Source: Catenaria anguillulae PL171
Lineage: Eukaryota > Blastocladiomycota > Blastocladiomycetes > Blastocladiales > Catenariaceae
DNA: 64,000 bases
Assembly: GCA_002102555.1 (NCBI GenBank)
Contig: MCFL01000124.1
Span: 1 to 64,000 of the forward strand
Direction of reading: 5' to 3'
Below, one piece after another: positions 1-11,100 of the stretch. A program made the position numbers and the translations under genes. How positions within the stretch are numbered: the first letter of the stretch is position 1; every line of letters begins with the position of its first letter. The notes beneath the pieces were generated by a model that did not search any database, had not been told where the DNA came from, and saw nothing but the letters and a program-made list of their open reading frames with translations.

Positions 1-2149
1 TATTTGCCCTCATTGCTGGCGAATGAATCGGAAGCGACAAGGACGCCTGAGGCGATTGGCAAGTCGCTTGCGAGTTTGCTGGGTGGGGTCGAGGATGGTG
101 AGGTGACTCAGGTACGCCGGCGACTTCATCCTCATAATCCCACGTTCGAAACTAACTGGCATTGGCTTCCAGGTCGAAATCGTTGATGGATTGGTTCTCA
201 TTCCATACCCGCTCCACCTCGTCGCTGGTCTGCACATCCACACTGGCGATGTGTCTATAACGTCGTGGCTCGCCACTTCCAAGGATCGCAACGACGAGTC
301 ATCGCCCATCTTTACCGAATCCGCATCCGCTGCCGCCGTTGCAAAGGATCACCACGATTGGGCTGCCAAACTTCCATTCATTCTCGCCCTGCCCATGCAA
401 AGGATCACTTCGTTTACCCTCATTGTCCACGACGAAGAACACGACTCGGCCTTTGCGACGCTTTGCGGCGACCTGTTTCGTGCCTACCCACACATCCGTA
501 CACTTGACATTGTGTCCAAGTTCGAGTACCACTACAGCTTCCCCGCCGAGTTTCCCAGCCGGGCGCAGCATGTGGCTGTTTATCCATACTCCCGCGGCAG
601 CTGGGAGGAACACTACGACACGCTTCCCATGGCCCTGTTTCGCACCGATTTGCGTCACCTCGAAGTGTATGGCAGCCATTCGTTCATTTTCAAGCACTGG
701 CAACATGTCTTCAACCACCCGACTTTGACATCGCTCGTCACGGAATTCACCTACAATTCGGCCGACCAAGATCCTCAACGTCTCTCGGACTTTTCTGCAC
801 CTGCACTGACCTCATGGACCACCAACCACGGCTTTGCCTACGTCGTTTTCAATGACGACCTTCTTCCTCCCATCGACCAGCCCATCTTCACTGCTCTCCA
901 AGAGCTCGCGCTGGTCTACGCCGACTGGGAATACCACTCAGCGATGAGCATACCCAAAGGATATAGCCAGGTCCCCGAGATTCCTTTTGGGCGGCTCCCG
1001 ACTCTACGCAAGTTTTCTGTATTGGGCAAGCACTCGGGAGAGTATGTGTGGATCAACATGAAAGCCAAAGTGCTCATCGACCTTCTTTCCCTCCCCAACA
1101 TTCACCACCTCAGCCTTCCCAACGTGTCGCCATACTTTGTTACACCGCTTGCGCCAACGTCCATCTACTGCCACTCGCTCACTACCCTCGACATCAACGT
1201 TAACATGTTTGTCGACATGCTCCCCTCGGTCGTGCTACCCAACATCACGAGCTTGACGCTGCATACAACCTACTTTCCCGAACCCGAACACCAGCTGTCA
1301 CCCGCCATGTGGCAACAGATTCACGACCGTTGGGGCACTCAACTTGTCCACTTTGGCTACCGCCGCATTGGCTTTGAGCTCGAGACCTCGCCGACGTGCA
1401 CATTCCCAACCGACCTTGCCTTTTCCAACCTGCACTCGATCGACATGTTCACGTGCATTGGCACGGTTGACTTGATGCACGTTGCCGCGTTCGCTCCCAA
1501 TCTCAACAAGGCGAAAATCGATGCCGACCACGCGGCCAACCTGCCCGCCCTGCTCGCGCACCCAAAACTCACGCACCTTGAGCTCGCGGGTCCACGCTGC
1601 CCGACCATGCTCGAGGCGCTTCTCGCACACCCGCCACCCAAGACACTCGGCTTGTCGCTGATTCCACGCGCAGTCACAAACTTGTACGGCGAGCACTCGA
1701 GCGCCATCGGTCATGTATGCGAACGCACTAGCGTTACGTTGACCTACGACCGTGACCACAATTGGAACGTGTGGCGGACGCTTTTGCGGAGCGAGAATTT
1801 GGGCAAGTTGCGGCATTGGGTGATTCGCAAGGGCGACAACGACATGGGTGACGGTGACAGCGACGGGTATGTCGAAAATGAGTGGCACGCCACATTGGTT
1901 GTCCATGCCGATCTGGGCCCGCGCGAGGCAAGGAATATTGGGCGGGTGGTGGGTCAGGTGTTGGGTGAGTGGGATGCGGTCAAGGTTCAAGTTGGGGTCA
2001 AGGACTGTGCTGGCCATAGCGAGCCGACGTTCTTGGAGCGGCTGAGCGAGGCAGTCAATGAAGAGCACCCGTCGGCCAGTGTCGAGTGGGTGGGGGCGAT
2101 AACTGGAGAGCATGACGGATGGGCTGTTTGTGGTTGTGACGAGAAGTGA
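1..2149 (+). CDS. F-box/LRR-like protein, 3' part of gene
   Basis: The gene enters from the left edge. Exon 1..111 runs in phase into exon 173..2149 across a 61-nt intron (donor gtacgc, branch-like actaac, acceptor ccag), giving at least 695 residues. The protein is a long series of irregular leucine-rich segments of the form LTSL..., LPTLRKFSVLG and LPNIHHLSLPN, as in F-box/LRR substrate receptors of SCF ubiquitin ligases or other solenoid proteins. No F-box is visible; it would lie upstream. There is no signal peptide or membrane segment in the visible part. The C-terminus (KVQVGVKDCAGHSEPTFLERL region) is globular rather than repeat-like. The reverse strand is also open for 324 codons, but that is a shadow. 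The LRR assignment is by pattern only, so the molecular function is a guess. Confidence 0.6.
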
Positions 2150-2766
2150 CTTGTGTTGTGAATCGACACTGTTGATAGATGTTGCTTTGGCCTGCAGCTG
2201 CCTTTCCCACCTTTCCCATTGGTTGACGCCAACCATGACCATGATCATGAGGGACGAGGCATGCAGCACCACATGACATTTGGCGCCGCCATTCCAGAAC
2301 CGCGCTCTTCAAGCATTCAGCGTTACACGTTCATTGATTGGGCCAGCGGCTGTGAGTCACCAGCCAAAGCCGACCAATTTCATCACACGCGCACACTGAC
2401 ATGAGCATTAATTTGTAGCGGAATTGTACGCTCGTTTGTTTGTTCCGGGCAAAATTCCTACGGTATGATACGGTCGAGGCGACGGCACGGCCATTTTTCC
2501 GAGTTGACGTTGATTGACGTTGGCCCGTCAACGTCGTTTTCGTCAAGACAGCCTGGGTCCAGCCCCCGCTCTCTCTGTTTGCTCTTGCTCTTCATAAAAT
2601 CTTTGGGCGCTTCTTTTGCAAATGAGTCGAGTCGAGCATTGAATGATAAGCACCCATGAAACGAATACCCGTCCAATGTATCATTCGTTTGGAGTAATCG
2701 CCTTCCCGACTGGTCCCACCGCGTCATCCCACTCATCCTCGGTTCCTGCTCTGGCTTCAGCTCAAC
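2150..2766. other. intergenic region
   Basis: 617 bases between two tandem genes. I see no convincing reading frame, RNA gene or repeat. It should hold the 3' end of the LRR-like gene and the promoter of the membrane-protein gene. Confidence 0.6.
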
Positions 2767-4562
2767 ATGTCGTCTGCGCCGCTTTCCTTCGATCCAGGAT
2801 TCCTGTTTAACCCGCAACTCCCGCCACGGGCACCGTCGCTGTTGTCCATGCCCTTGAGCGGCCACGAGCTCCACATTCGCAACGAGTTTATCTGGCGTGT
2901 GCGCGTGCTCAACTTCATATCCAACTGCGCACTGGTCATGCTCACGGCCTTGCTTGCTGATGGAATCATTCCGGCAGCGCAGTTGGCCGAGATTGGCGTG
3001 CCTGTGATGGATGATGCGATAAAGCACTGTGCGTTGCTTGCTTCGATCGAGTTCCCCCCCCCCCCCCACCCCCACCCCAAGTCATGCATCTCACAGCGGG
3101 AATGGATGTCTGGGCAAATGCGTGTGTAGATATTTGGCCGGTAATGGGCATCTCGCTGACTATGTGGTCGTTGCACCAACTGCGCAAGGAAACATACGAA
3201 CTGCCCGCGCTCAACAAGGGCGTGGGGCTCATGTTCCCACCGATTGCCCTGGCGCTCGCCTTGTCGTTCTTGTCTGCCCAAATCTTGCCGTCAACGTCCA
3301 TGATTCTTGCAACGGTTGCACTGTATCTGACATGGCGAATCTACCGCCAGTACCTACGTTCTTTCGTCGTCAAGTACTTCATCCACGTTCAACTAGTCGT
3401 TCTGAATTACCCGCACCTGCACTTCTTAGACTCAAATCCACATACCCGGCGCGGTACTGGAAAGACTCGATTCTACTCCACACGCCCTTTGCCTTTCTCC
3501 TGTCTTACTTGCTCAACGACCTTCTGTTCCGCCTGTGGATGGTGTCTCTCCGTTTCCACCCATCCTCCACGTCGCAACGCTCCGTGCTTCCTCTCCGCGC
3601 GCTTGCTCCCGATTTTTACCTGACGCTTGCCCTGACAACGGCCGCACAATTGACGCTCGCCTGGCAATTTCACGACCCAATCCTGTCGCTGATGGCAGCT
3701 GTCATGACATATCGCATGAGTTCGCAGTATGGCACGGTTCCACCACCGCCACCGCAGGCGCCCGGCTCGGGCGAGCGAGGCGACGCGCCGGATCCGCGAA
3801 TGGATATTGGGACGGGCGCATTGCCCATGGCCACGGCCGCGCTGATTACGTTTACGGTGGTTGTGGCGGTGCCTGCCGTATGTTTGCACAAGCGGCACGG
3901 CGGGCGCGAATCGGCCGAGGTCGGGGCTACGAGGGCACGGAGCGCGGGACGCGAGGTAGGGGATAGTGCGGTGGTGTCTGTGAATGGCAGCGACCATGGT
4001 ACGTTTCCATGATTTTATTGAATCGGGTGTGGTGAGCAAGTGTCTGACTACTGCTGTTGGATGGGGCTGTGCAGATGCAACGCCAGCGTATGCCGAGTTT
4101 GACCCACATGGTTCAACTGTGATGCCACCGGCGCCGACAGCATCCATTCAACCTTCGCCGACTTCTGCACATGCGGTCGTCAATGCTGGTCCATCGACCG
4201 TTGTGTCGACCGCCGTATCGCCGCGGCCAAGCCGACAAAGTCTTTCACACACTGTTGGTACGTCACGAGGTGTTTCCGTTCTGTAGACATGAATGAGTCG
4301 ACTCAGTCAACACTCACCATTTCCGTCTATGAAAGTGACGTTGCCATCCGAGCCCCCATCTCCGTCTCAGTCATCTCTTCACTCGAACGCGGCCAACCTT
4401 TCCGGTTCTCGTCCAAGCCAGCAACCGAGTGACCCATCTTCCTCCACAGGTCGCAGCCGAAGCACAAGCGACGCACCGAGCCTGGCGTCCGTTGAAAGTC
4501 TCGAGGACCAGCAAGACGGCTCTGCAGACGCACGAGCGCTCGTCAGTAGCGACCGGCGTTAA
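2767..4562 (+). CDS. multi-pass membrane protein with Ser/Pro-rich tail
   Basis: Five exons fit in phase: 2767..3028, 3097..3349, 3430..3998, 4075..4257 and 4336..4562, giving 497 residues. Donors are gtgcgt, gtacct, gtacgt and gtacgt. The first intron contains a run of 14 C. Hydrophobic segments lie near residues 47-70, 95-113, 128-168, 185-206, 225-262 and 292-312, so about seven or eight membrane spans. They are followed by a basic stretch and a disordered Ser/Pro-rich cytosolic-type tail. The central part (paired spans, an IYRQ-like basic turn, then a Pro-Phe span rich in Leu) faintly recalls TspO/tryptophan-rich sensory proteins or related fungal membrane proteins, but key Trp residues are few and I do not claim the family. 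The last exon rests on phase and composition. Its stop is only 44 bases from the stop of the convergent TACO1-like gene. Confidence 0.6.
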
Positions 4563-4605
4563 AGCCCGCATATTCTGTACTGAAAACAATAAATACATCC
4601 GTGAA

Positions 4606-5618
4606 TCAGGCAATGTTGGAATGCACCCTCACCACATCATCGAGTTCGTCCAATGCATCCAACACCTTTCCGACCTCGGCCTGCACCGCCTCGTCGTCGC
4701 TCATGGGCACCTTGTACTCGTCCAGTGGGGCATAATCGGAATCCACGCTCGTCACTTGCAACCCATGTCCCTTGGCCAGCGCCTGTGCAACGGCGTGCCT
4801 GTCGGCAAATGCCGTCACCACCATCACAGCCCCATCCTGCAGTTGCTCATCACTCAGCACATCCTCGGCACCGGCCTCAACCGCCGCCTCAAATACCGTG
4901 TCGGCATTGACGCCGTCGCCGCCCACCGTGACGAGCCCACGACGGGTGAACATGAATGCGACCGACCCGAGGGCGCCGCCGGCTTTTGTAAACACCTTGC
5001 GGACGTTTTGAATGGCGCGGTTTGAGTTGTCTGAGAGGCACTCGACCATGAATGCGTACCCGTGTGCTTGGCCTTCGTACAAGGTTTCCACAAGGTCGAT
5101 GGCATTGGGACCCTGGGATTTTTTAATGGCGGCATCGATCGAGGCCTTGGGCATGTTGTGAGAGCGGGCGCGGAGGAGGATCGAGGCAAGGGCAGAGTTT
5201 GCGTCTGGGTCAGTAGAGCCGCCCGCTGGGATTTTGTTTTCATGTGAATAAGTATGTGGGGTGACCGTGCGTGAGCCGTGAGTCGTGAGCCAAGTCGCGA
5301 AATTGACACCTCTGGACACATACATTTGCAGGCAGCAATGATTTCACGGCCAAGGCGAGAAAACATGAGTGCACGCTTGGTATCGGTGTCGCCCTTCTTG
5401 TGGCGGATCTTTGACCACTTGTTGTGGCCGGCGAGGAGTGGGGCAGATGTGGACAGGGGGTAGGCACCGGTGAAGTTGAGGGGAGAGGAGAGCGAAATGG
5501 GAGGCCGGAGGCTCGAGGCAAGAGGAGGCCGCGGCAGCCTGAGAGCGCACGAGGCCGTCGCCGTGGCCAAGGGGCCGGTGCATGGTCTCCGAGTGGCAAG
5601 GTTGAGCAGCATTTTCAT
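4606..5618 (-). CDS. YebC/TACO1-family mitochondrial translation or transcription factor
   Basis: Two exons, 5618..5324 and 5225..4606, join in phase over a 98-nt intron (donor gtatgt), giving 304 residues. After a ~65-residue Arg/Ser/Pro-rich N-terminus resembling a mitochondrial targeting sequence comes the hallmark AGHNKWSKIRHKKG, then GREIIAACK, DPDAN, NMPKASIDAAI, YEGQAHGYAFMVECLSDN, ALGSVAFMFTRRG and AGAEDV. These match the bacterial YebC fold along its whole length. In animals and fungi the family member TACO1/Dpc29 supports mitochondrial translation. The start at 5618 (MKM) is preferred because it puts the basic leader at the N-terminus; upstream in-frame ATGs (5696, 5642) are possible. 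It is head-to-head with INTS11, so the 223 bases between them probably serve both promoters. Confidence 0.9.
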
Positions 5619-5841
5619 TGTGAATTGTTTGTGAGTATACATTAACGACCGACGAGGGTGCGTACAGAGAATGTTGGGAAGAAGAGGTTGAGACACCCAA
5701 ATAGAGGGCCGCCGATCGACCCGAGTGAAACCTCATTTTTCATGTTAACTTGACAAAGTCATGATAACTATAAGAATATCGATCAAGTACTCCGATGAAT
5801 GAATTTTTTGGACGACTTGATTAGCAACCCTGTGCAATGCA
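5619..5841. promoter_or_regulatory. probable shared divergent promoter
   Basis: Only 223 bases separate the start codons of the TACO1-like gene (-) and INTS11 (+), so both promoters must sit here or overlap the leaders. No TATA box is obvious. The placement is inferred from gene order, not from a recognised motif. Confidence 0.45.
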
Positions 5842-8395
5842 ATGGATCGACCTTCCTCCTCGTCATCGCGCCCGTCCCGCCCGCCCAAGCGGCCGCTCGT
5901 CGTCCTGGACGACCTGGACCTCGACACCTCATCGACCTCGTCTCCCATCACGGCGACCACTCCATCCGAATCATCGGCATCCTCCTCATCAACGCCGGGA
6001 CCGCTCCCCACGTCCGGCTCTGCTCCCGCAGCCACCCCATCATCGTCAGCGCCAATCCCACCACCAACCATCACCATCCTGCCACTTGGCGCCGGCCAAG
6101 ACGTTGGCCGCTCTTGCATCCTCGTCACCTTCTCAACCACGGGGCGCACCGTCATGCTCGACTGCGGCATGCACATGGGCTTCCACGACGCCCGCATGTT
6201 TCCCGACTTTTCCTACCTGACGCGCTCTACGTCGCTCTCGGCGGCCGTCGATGCCGTGCTCATTTCGCACTTCCACCTTGACCATTGCGGGGCCTTGCCG
6301 TACATGTGCAAGACGTTCGAGTACGATGGCCCCGTGGTCATGAGTGCGCCCACAAAGGCTGTGTGTCCGATCTTGCTCGAGGACTTTGCAAAGATTCAGG
6401 CGGGGCGAAGGGGAAGGGGCGCGAGTGCGACAAAAGAGGATGCGAGTGCGGGCAAAAAGGATCCGCTCATGTTTGGCCAAGAGGATATTGTGTCGTGTTT
6501 GGCCAAGGTGACCACCATTGATGTGCATCAGACCATTCGGTTAAAGCACGATCTCGAGGTCCAAGCCGTGCGTTCCTTTTTGTTTTGCTTTCCTTATGTA
6601 CTTTGATTCATCCTCTTTGATGAACAAACGACGTACCCGACAGTTTTACGCCGGCCACGTCCTCGGCGCCGTCATGTTCCTGGTCCGCTCGGGCCCACAG
6701 TCCATCCTGTACACTGGCGACTACAACATGACGCCCGACCGGCACCTAGGCGCGGCCTGGCTCCCACCAACGCTGCACCCGTCGCCCCCCGACGTGCTCA
6801 TCACCGAATCCACCTACGCCACCACGATCCGTGACTCGCGCCGCACACGCGAGCGTGACTTTTTGCGCAAGGTCCACGACACGCTGCAAGCCGGCGGCAA
6901 GGTGCTATTGCCCGTGTTTGCCGTGGGCCGCGCACAGGAGTTGGCCATTTTACTGGAAAGCTATGCTGAGCGCATGCATTGGAGCTGGCCAATGTACTTT
7001 GTGGGCGGGCTCACGCGCAAGTCCATGGCGTATTATCGGCTGTTTGTGCATTGGACCAATCAGACGCTGAGGGCAGGCGTGTTGGCTAATCCGGGACATG
7101 CGCTTGGTGGCGAGGCAGCAGCAGCAACGGATCCTGCGGGAGCCGCGGCGGCTAATCCCGGGGCGCGTGGAGGAGGCCGAAACCCGTTTGATTTCAAGCG
7201 CATTCAAACGCTTGCCGGCGGAAACAACGCCGAACTCTGGTCGGCGCTCGAGGCAAAGGGCGGGATGGTTGTATTTGCGAGCCCGGGCATGTTGCATTCA
7301 GGCTTGTCGCTCGAGATTTTCAAGCGGTGGTGTGCCGATAAGCGCAATGTGGTGATTCTGCCTGGGTATTGTGTGCCGGGCACAGTGGGCGCGCAGTTGC
7401 TTGCCGGCCCGAGCGAGGGCGTCCGGACAATCAAGGTGCCTGTTGAAGAAGAGGGTGGCAAGTCTGCAAAGGGCGGAGGCTCAGGAGGAGCAAAGGGATC
7501 GGGCCCGCCCGCGACGCGTGACGTCAGATGCGAAATGCGTGTCGAAAACCTTGCATTTTCAGCGCATGCCGACGGCAAGGGCATCTTACAACTGATTCGC
7601 ACCGCCAAACCGCGCGCGGTTGTGCTTGTCCACGGCGAGCGTGGAAAGATGGCGCAGCTCGTCAAGGTCGTGCACGAGAGCTTGGCCACGCCGTGTCATA
7701 TGCCTGCAAATCATCAGCCGCTGGTGGTACCGACACCCTGGGTCGACAGCGACATCGATGTGCACGTCGCGGGCAGTGTCCGGCGTGACGTGTGGGAAAA
7801 GATGAACTTGCGCATGGGCAAGCGGGCGGTGAGCGAGGCGGTGGCCTCAGCTACGTATGGCCCAACATATCCCGGCGTCGGCGGCCGAAGCAGTGGTGGC
7901 GCAGCCGGCACTGTGGATGGCAATGCACGAGCCGTGGGTGGGCGCGATGTTGGGTGGGCACGTGTTCCCGTTACCGTGTGCCATGTGGATCTGGGTCCGT
8001 TGGGTGCAAAAGACGAGGCACGGATCCTTTATCCTGCACAGGTGATGCAACCGGTCGCAGGCGCCATTCCGCCCATGGCCGGGCAGCCCCGCGTCACACT
8101 TGTGGGCGTCAAGTGCTCAATCGCATTGCCTGTGGCCGTCAAGCAGATTGTCGATCCTGCTGCGCTTGCGGCGTTTATCAATGCGTATTCCGCTTCGGCA
8201 CATGTGCCCGTGTTTGCACGTGCCGAGGATAATCATTCAGTCAAGGTGGTGAGCGCAGGGCAGGAGTTGATGGTAGATTGTGCCAAGCCAAAACTGGTGT
8301 GGCGGCCGTTGATGCCAAGGGGCCAGGGATCGAGTCAAGAGTACATCAAGGTGCGACGACTCTTGGTTGCGGCGGTGACAAAGTATTGTGGATGA
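5842..8395 (+). CDS. INTS11: Integrator complex subunit 11, RNA endonuclease
   Basis: Exons 5842..6567 and 6644..8395 join in phase (donor gtgcgt), giving 825 residues. A ~75-residue Ser/Pro leader precedes the metallo-beta-lactamase domain, which opens with PLGAGQDVGRSCILV and MLDCGMHMGF. The zinc motif is HFHLDH (residues 143-148) in ISHFHLDHCGALPYM. Beta-CASP follows with GDYNMTPDRHLGAAW, ITESTYATTIRDSRR, GKVLLPVFAVGRAQE, PGMLHSGLSLEIFK and FSAHADGKG. These stretches match INTS11 far better than CPSF73/Ysh1. INTS11 is the nuclease of Integrator, which cleaves nascent snRNA and other Pol II transcripts and attenuates promoter-proximal transcription. Gly/Ala-rich loops near residues 400-425 and 515-535 are insertions relative to the ~600-residue animal protein. 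All visible metal ligands are present, so an active enzyme is expected. Confidence 0.93.
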
Positions 8396-8536
8396 TTTAG
8401 AGTCTGGTTCTCGAGCTTGTACATATACACACATTTGCCATAGTTCGACAAGCTTCCGGCTACCTCACCATCTGTCGAACAGGTTACCCATTTCGTTCGT
8501 CCACGACACGCACCATATGGTGAGACGATAATCTAT

Positions 8537-10216
8537 GCAACACAAACAGAACAGAGCTTATTTCAGTAGCCGCCAGCGCTTACGATCATTGAACATGGTG
8601 TCATTACGGATCGCGTCTGGGCACAGTCGGTTTGGGATGCCCTTGCTGTCCATTGGCAACGTATACTGGGTAACGAGGCAAACGAGCAAGCAAAGATTTG
8701 ACCAAAGGTGGAAGTTGGCTCTCGTAGTTGACTTTGCGCATGAGAAAAAACAGACCTACACCACCTACATGCCTGGGAGGCAAATGGAGAAAACATGGTA
8801 GGTTGCGGTTGGAAATGTGTCAAGCAACTCTTTCCCTGTGAATTCGTTGACCGTAGGCATTATCACCTACCCGAACCTGCGTTACTCTCGAATGCTGCAC
8901 ATGATCACGGATTGGGAAACAATTGGCCTGGGTTTGCGGGATTGATTGACCATGGACGCCGATTGAGTTCAGGCGGGTTGAGCTCTTCCACACACCAGTA
9001 ATCAAAGCACATATACAAATACATCAGCCAATGACGTTTTACATATGGGAGATAGACACATGAAGGACATGGATCGAAATAGAGTGACATGTCGGACAGA
9101 CAGATGAAAAAAAAGTGGAAGCGTTGCGAAAAGCCAAAACAAGAATCATAACACAAATACCAACGCATTTTCAAAGCCTGCTGTCTCTTGTTCCTGGCTT
9201 GACGTCCGAGTGCTCAATCTTTGTCGCATGTGGCTGTTGCATCAACCTGGGTCACTTCTTGGACTTGTCCATCATATACTTGACACCAACAGTTGCGCCA
9301 ATTGCAGCACCAGCGACACCCAAAGCAACCCAACCGACTGGACCAAAAGCCAAACCAGTAGCACCAATCGACTGCATGACAGCAACTGTGGAGCCTGCAG
9401 CGACACCCCCTCCATTCGCCACAGCAGCAGCGCTCATCATGGATGCAGCAGTTGATCCAGCAGCAACCCCGCCGGCTTGGAATCCCAGCGCGGAAACAAT
9501 GCCAACGGTGGCGGCGTTGGCTGCAAGGGGCGCAGCTACGGCGGCAGCAGCCGCAGTTCCGGCAACTTTGGCGGCATCAGCAGCCGACGGACCAGACTCG
9601 GCAGTGCCATCAGGGCTGGCATTGGACTCGCTGCCATGCAATTTGGAACGCCCAGATAGCTGGTTGAAGTCCAGAATCTTCTTGTTGATAACTTCGATGT
9701 AGTTGTCATAGAGGGTGACCAGGTCGAGGAGGGTTTTGTTGTCCGGATTTCCGTCGAGAGCTTGAGTTAAACGCTCGTGGTAGCCTTGGCAGAACCGGAG
9801 GGCCACTTGCCACACTTCAATGGTTGGAGTCACTGCAAGCTCTCCAGACAGGAGCCGGGGCAAGTAGCGCTCCATGAAAGCGTCTTGGTCGGTGTGACTG
9901 GCATCCAGGATCCAGTCCCGCAACTCATCCGGGGACGACACGGCAACAAGAATGGCGTAGTTGACAGGGACTTGCATGGTCAAGACGAATGGCGAACAAG
10001 GGATGTGCTGACGATGGGTTAAATGGAAGCTGACTTGCGGTTACTTTTTGTACGCTGGATTGCCAAAAGTTTGATTGATTGTAAACATGTGGACGCAAAA
10101 GAGCGCAAGCATCTATGTAGGTATGTTGCGGAACACTTGCGTCCGTCCGTCCCTGACCAAGCCTCGACGGTACTTTAAATTTTGCAACTGGTGAACAGAG
10201 GCTGATGATGAACACG
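8537..10216. repeat. duplicated accessory unit, copy A
   Basis: This stretch is repeated, diverged, in the second unit copy. 8537..8742 matches 12889..13099, and ~8790..10216 matches ~19480..20688. Homology stops sharply near the shared gatgaacac at both right ends. Copy A holds the full-length ISG12-like gene but only a remnant of the adenain-like protease gene. It sits directly after INTS11 and is not interrupted by the retroelement that splits the other copy. Confidence 0.8.
9252..9983 (-). CDS. ISG12/IFI6-27-family small hydrophobic protein
   Basis: A single frame of 243 residues. Residues ~1-110 form a soluble helical domain (SPDELRDWILDASHTDQDAF; YDNYIEVINKKILDF). Residues ~140-235 are an Ala/Gly-rich hydrophobic domain with the diagnostic pattern of the Ifi-6-16/ISG12 family: GIVSALGFQAGGVAAGS, MMSAAAVANGGGVAAGS, VAVMQSIGATGLAFG, ending in a short basic tail. 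In animals these proteins insert in mitochondrial or ER membranes and modulate apoptosis and innate responses; relatives occur in fungi and protists with unknown role. The N-terminal domain is not part of the animal proteins. A shorter paralogue lies at 19963..20457. The ~130-base region upstream is conserved between copies, consistent with an active promoter. Function in this organism is unknown. Confidence 0.8.
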   Translation of the reverse strand: MTMQVPVNYAILVAVSSPDELRDWILDASHTDQDAFMERYLPRLLSGELAVTPTIEVWQVALRFCQGYHERLTQALDGNPDNKTLLDLVTLYDNYIEVINKKILDFNQLSGRSKLHGSESNASPDGTAESGPSAADAAKVAGTAAAAAVAAPLAANAATVGIVSALGFQAGGVAAGSTAASMMSAAAVANGGGVAAGSTVAVMQSIGATGLAFGPVGWVALGVAGAAIGATVGVKYMMDKSKK

Positions 10217-10239
10217 TGAGTTGAGGGCTCATAGACCAT

Positions 10240-10279
10240 ACCAGCGAAGAGTCAATCGAAAAAGATTGGCGGATGAGCC
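10240..10279 (+). repeat. 40-bp inverted repeat, left arm
   Basis: About 40 bases centred on caatcgaaaaagattggcgg recur inverted at 12483..12522 with roughly five mismatches. The pair encloses 2.3 kb holding an inverted repeat, a decayed gene and a zinc-knuckle frame. It starts 24 bases beyond the end of unit copy A. It could be the terminal repeat of a small DNA element; I see no target duplication. Confidence 0.6.
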
Positions 10280-10461
10280 GTTGGTTGATGGAGGGGTCGC
10301 GGGCGGAGCGTTCGTTGGGCTGCTGGATTGTTGTGGGTTTTAGCACATTGGTTTCTGGTAAAATGGTCACTTTGATGATACGTACTTGGGCACTTGGAGA
10401 ACATGGTGGGACTGCGGACTGACTCTTGTTCTTGCGGCCAAAAAACTAAATACAAGAATTT

Positions 10462-10571
10462 GGACTACAATGGCCGCATTTTGGATTACAGTGGCCACCT
10501 TGTGGCCATCTCAGAACAGCTTCAAGGCAGACGGAAAGCTCGATATGAGACCTCTGTTGCGACCAAATGTG
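10462..10571 (+). repeat. imperfect inverted repeat, left arm (pairs with 10736..10826)
   Basis: The arm beginning ggactacaatggccgc and containing tctcagaacagcttcaaggc and cgatatgagacctctgttg reappears reverse-complemented at 10736..10826. The left arm has about 20 extra bases near its outer end. About 165 bases separate the arms. The block could fold into a long hairpin. It resembles a MITE-like or palindromic relic rather than coding sequence. Confidence 0.75.
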
Positions 10572-10735
10572 CTGACAGCAACGGTTCATGTGGCTGTGAA
10601 GTCCAAGTCCACCAAGCGCCACATGCAACGCCGCAACGCCACCACCCGCGAGACAACTTGTGACGACTCTGAAGTGGCATTCACGCCCTCAAGTACACTT
10701 GGACCACTCAGTCGGTGTGGCAAACCTTTGTTTTT

Positions 10736-10826
10736 GGCGAACTTGGCCCCAACAGAGGTCTCATATCGAGCTTTCCGACCGCCTTGAAGCTGTTCTGAGA
10801 TGGCCACAAGGCGGCCATTGTAGTCC
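10736..10826 (-). repeat. imperfect inverted repeat, right arm
   Basis: Reverse complement of the outer and middle part of 10462..10571; see that entry. The arm ends at the shared ggactacaatggccgc block. Confidence 0.75.
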
Positions 10827-11100
10827 AAATTTCGGCCACTGTAAATCGTCCGTGGCCACTATATCGTGCAATCTACGGTAGGAAGGGGTCGGCGGTGCTT
10901 TATGGTGTTCACAAGTCGGGGCTGATTCTTTGTGCTCGACTTGTGGGTTGGCTTTGGGTTTCATTTGTTGGATCGGTCCACCGGATTCATTTCGGTTCAT
11001 TGCACATGGACAATGCGGATTTGCACTTGAGGTGTCGTTTTCGTTCTGTCTTTGGTTCAAAAGCATGTGCGTCCCGCTCAGTCAACTTACTCACTGCCAA

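Noticed and set aside
1298-2272. Long minus-strand frame (324 codons) opposite the F-box/LRR-like gene
   Set aside because: It lies antisense to a well-formed LRR frame, has no domain and shows typical shadow composition.
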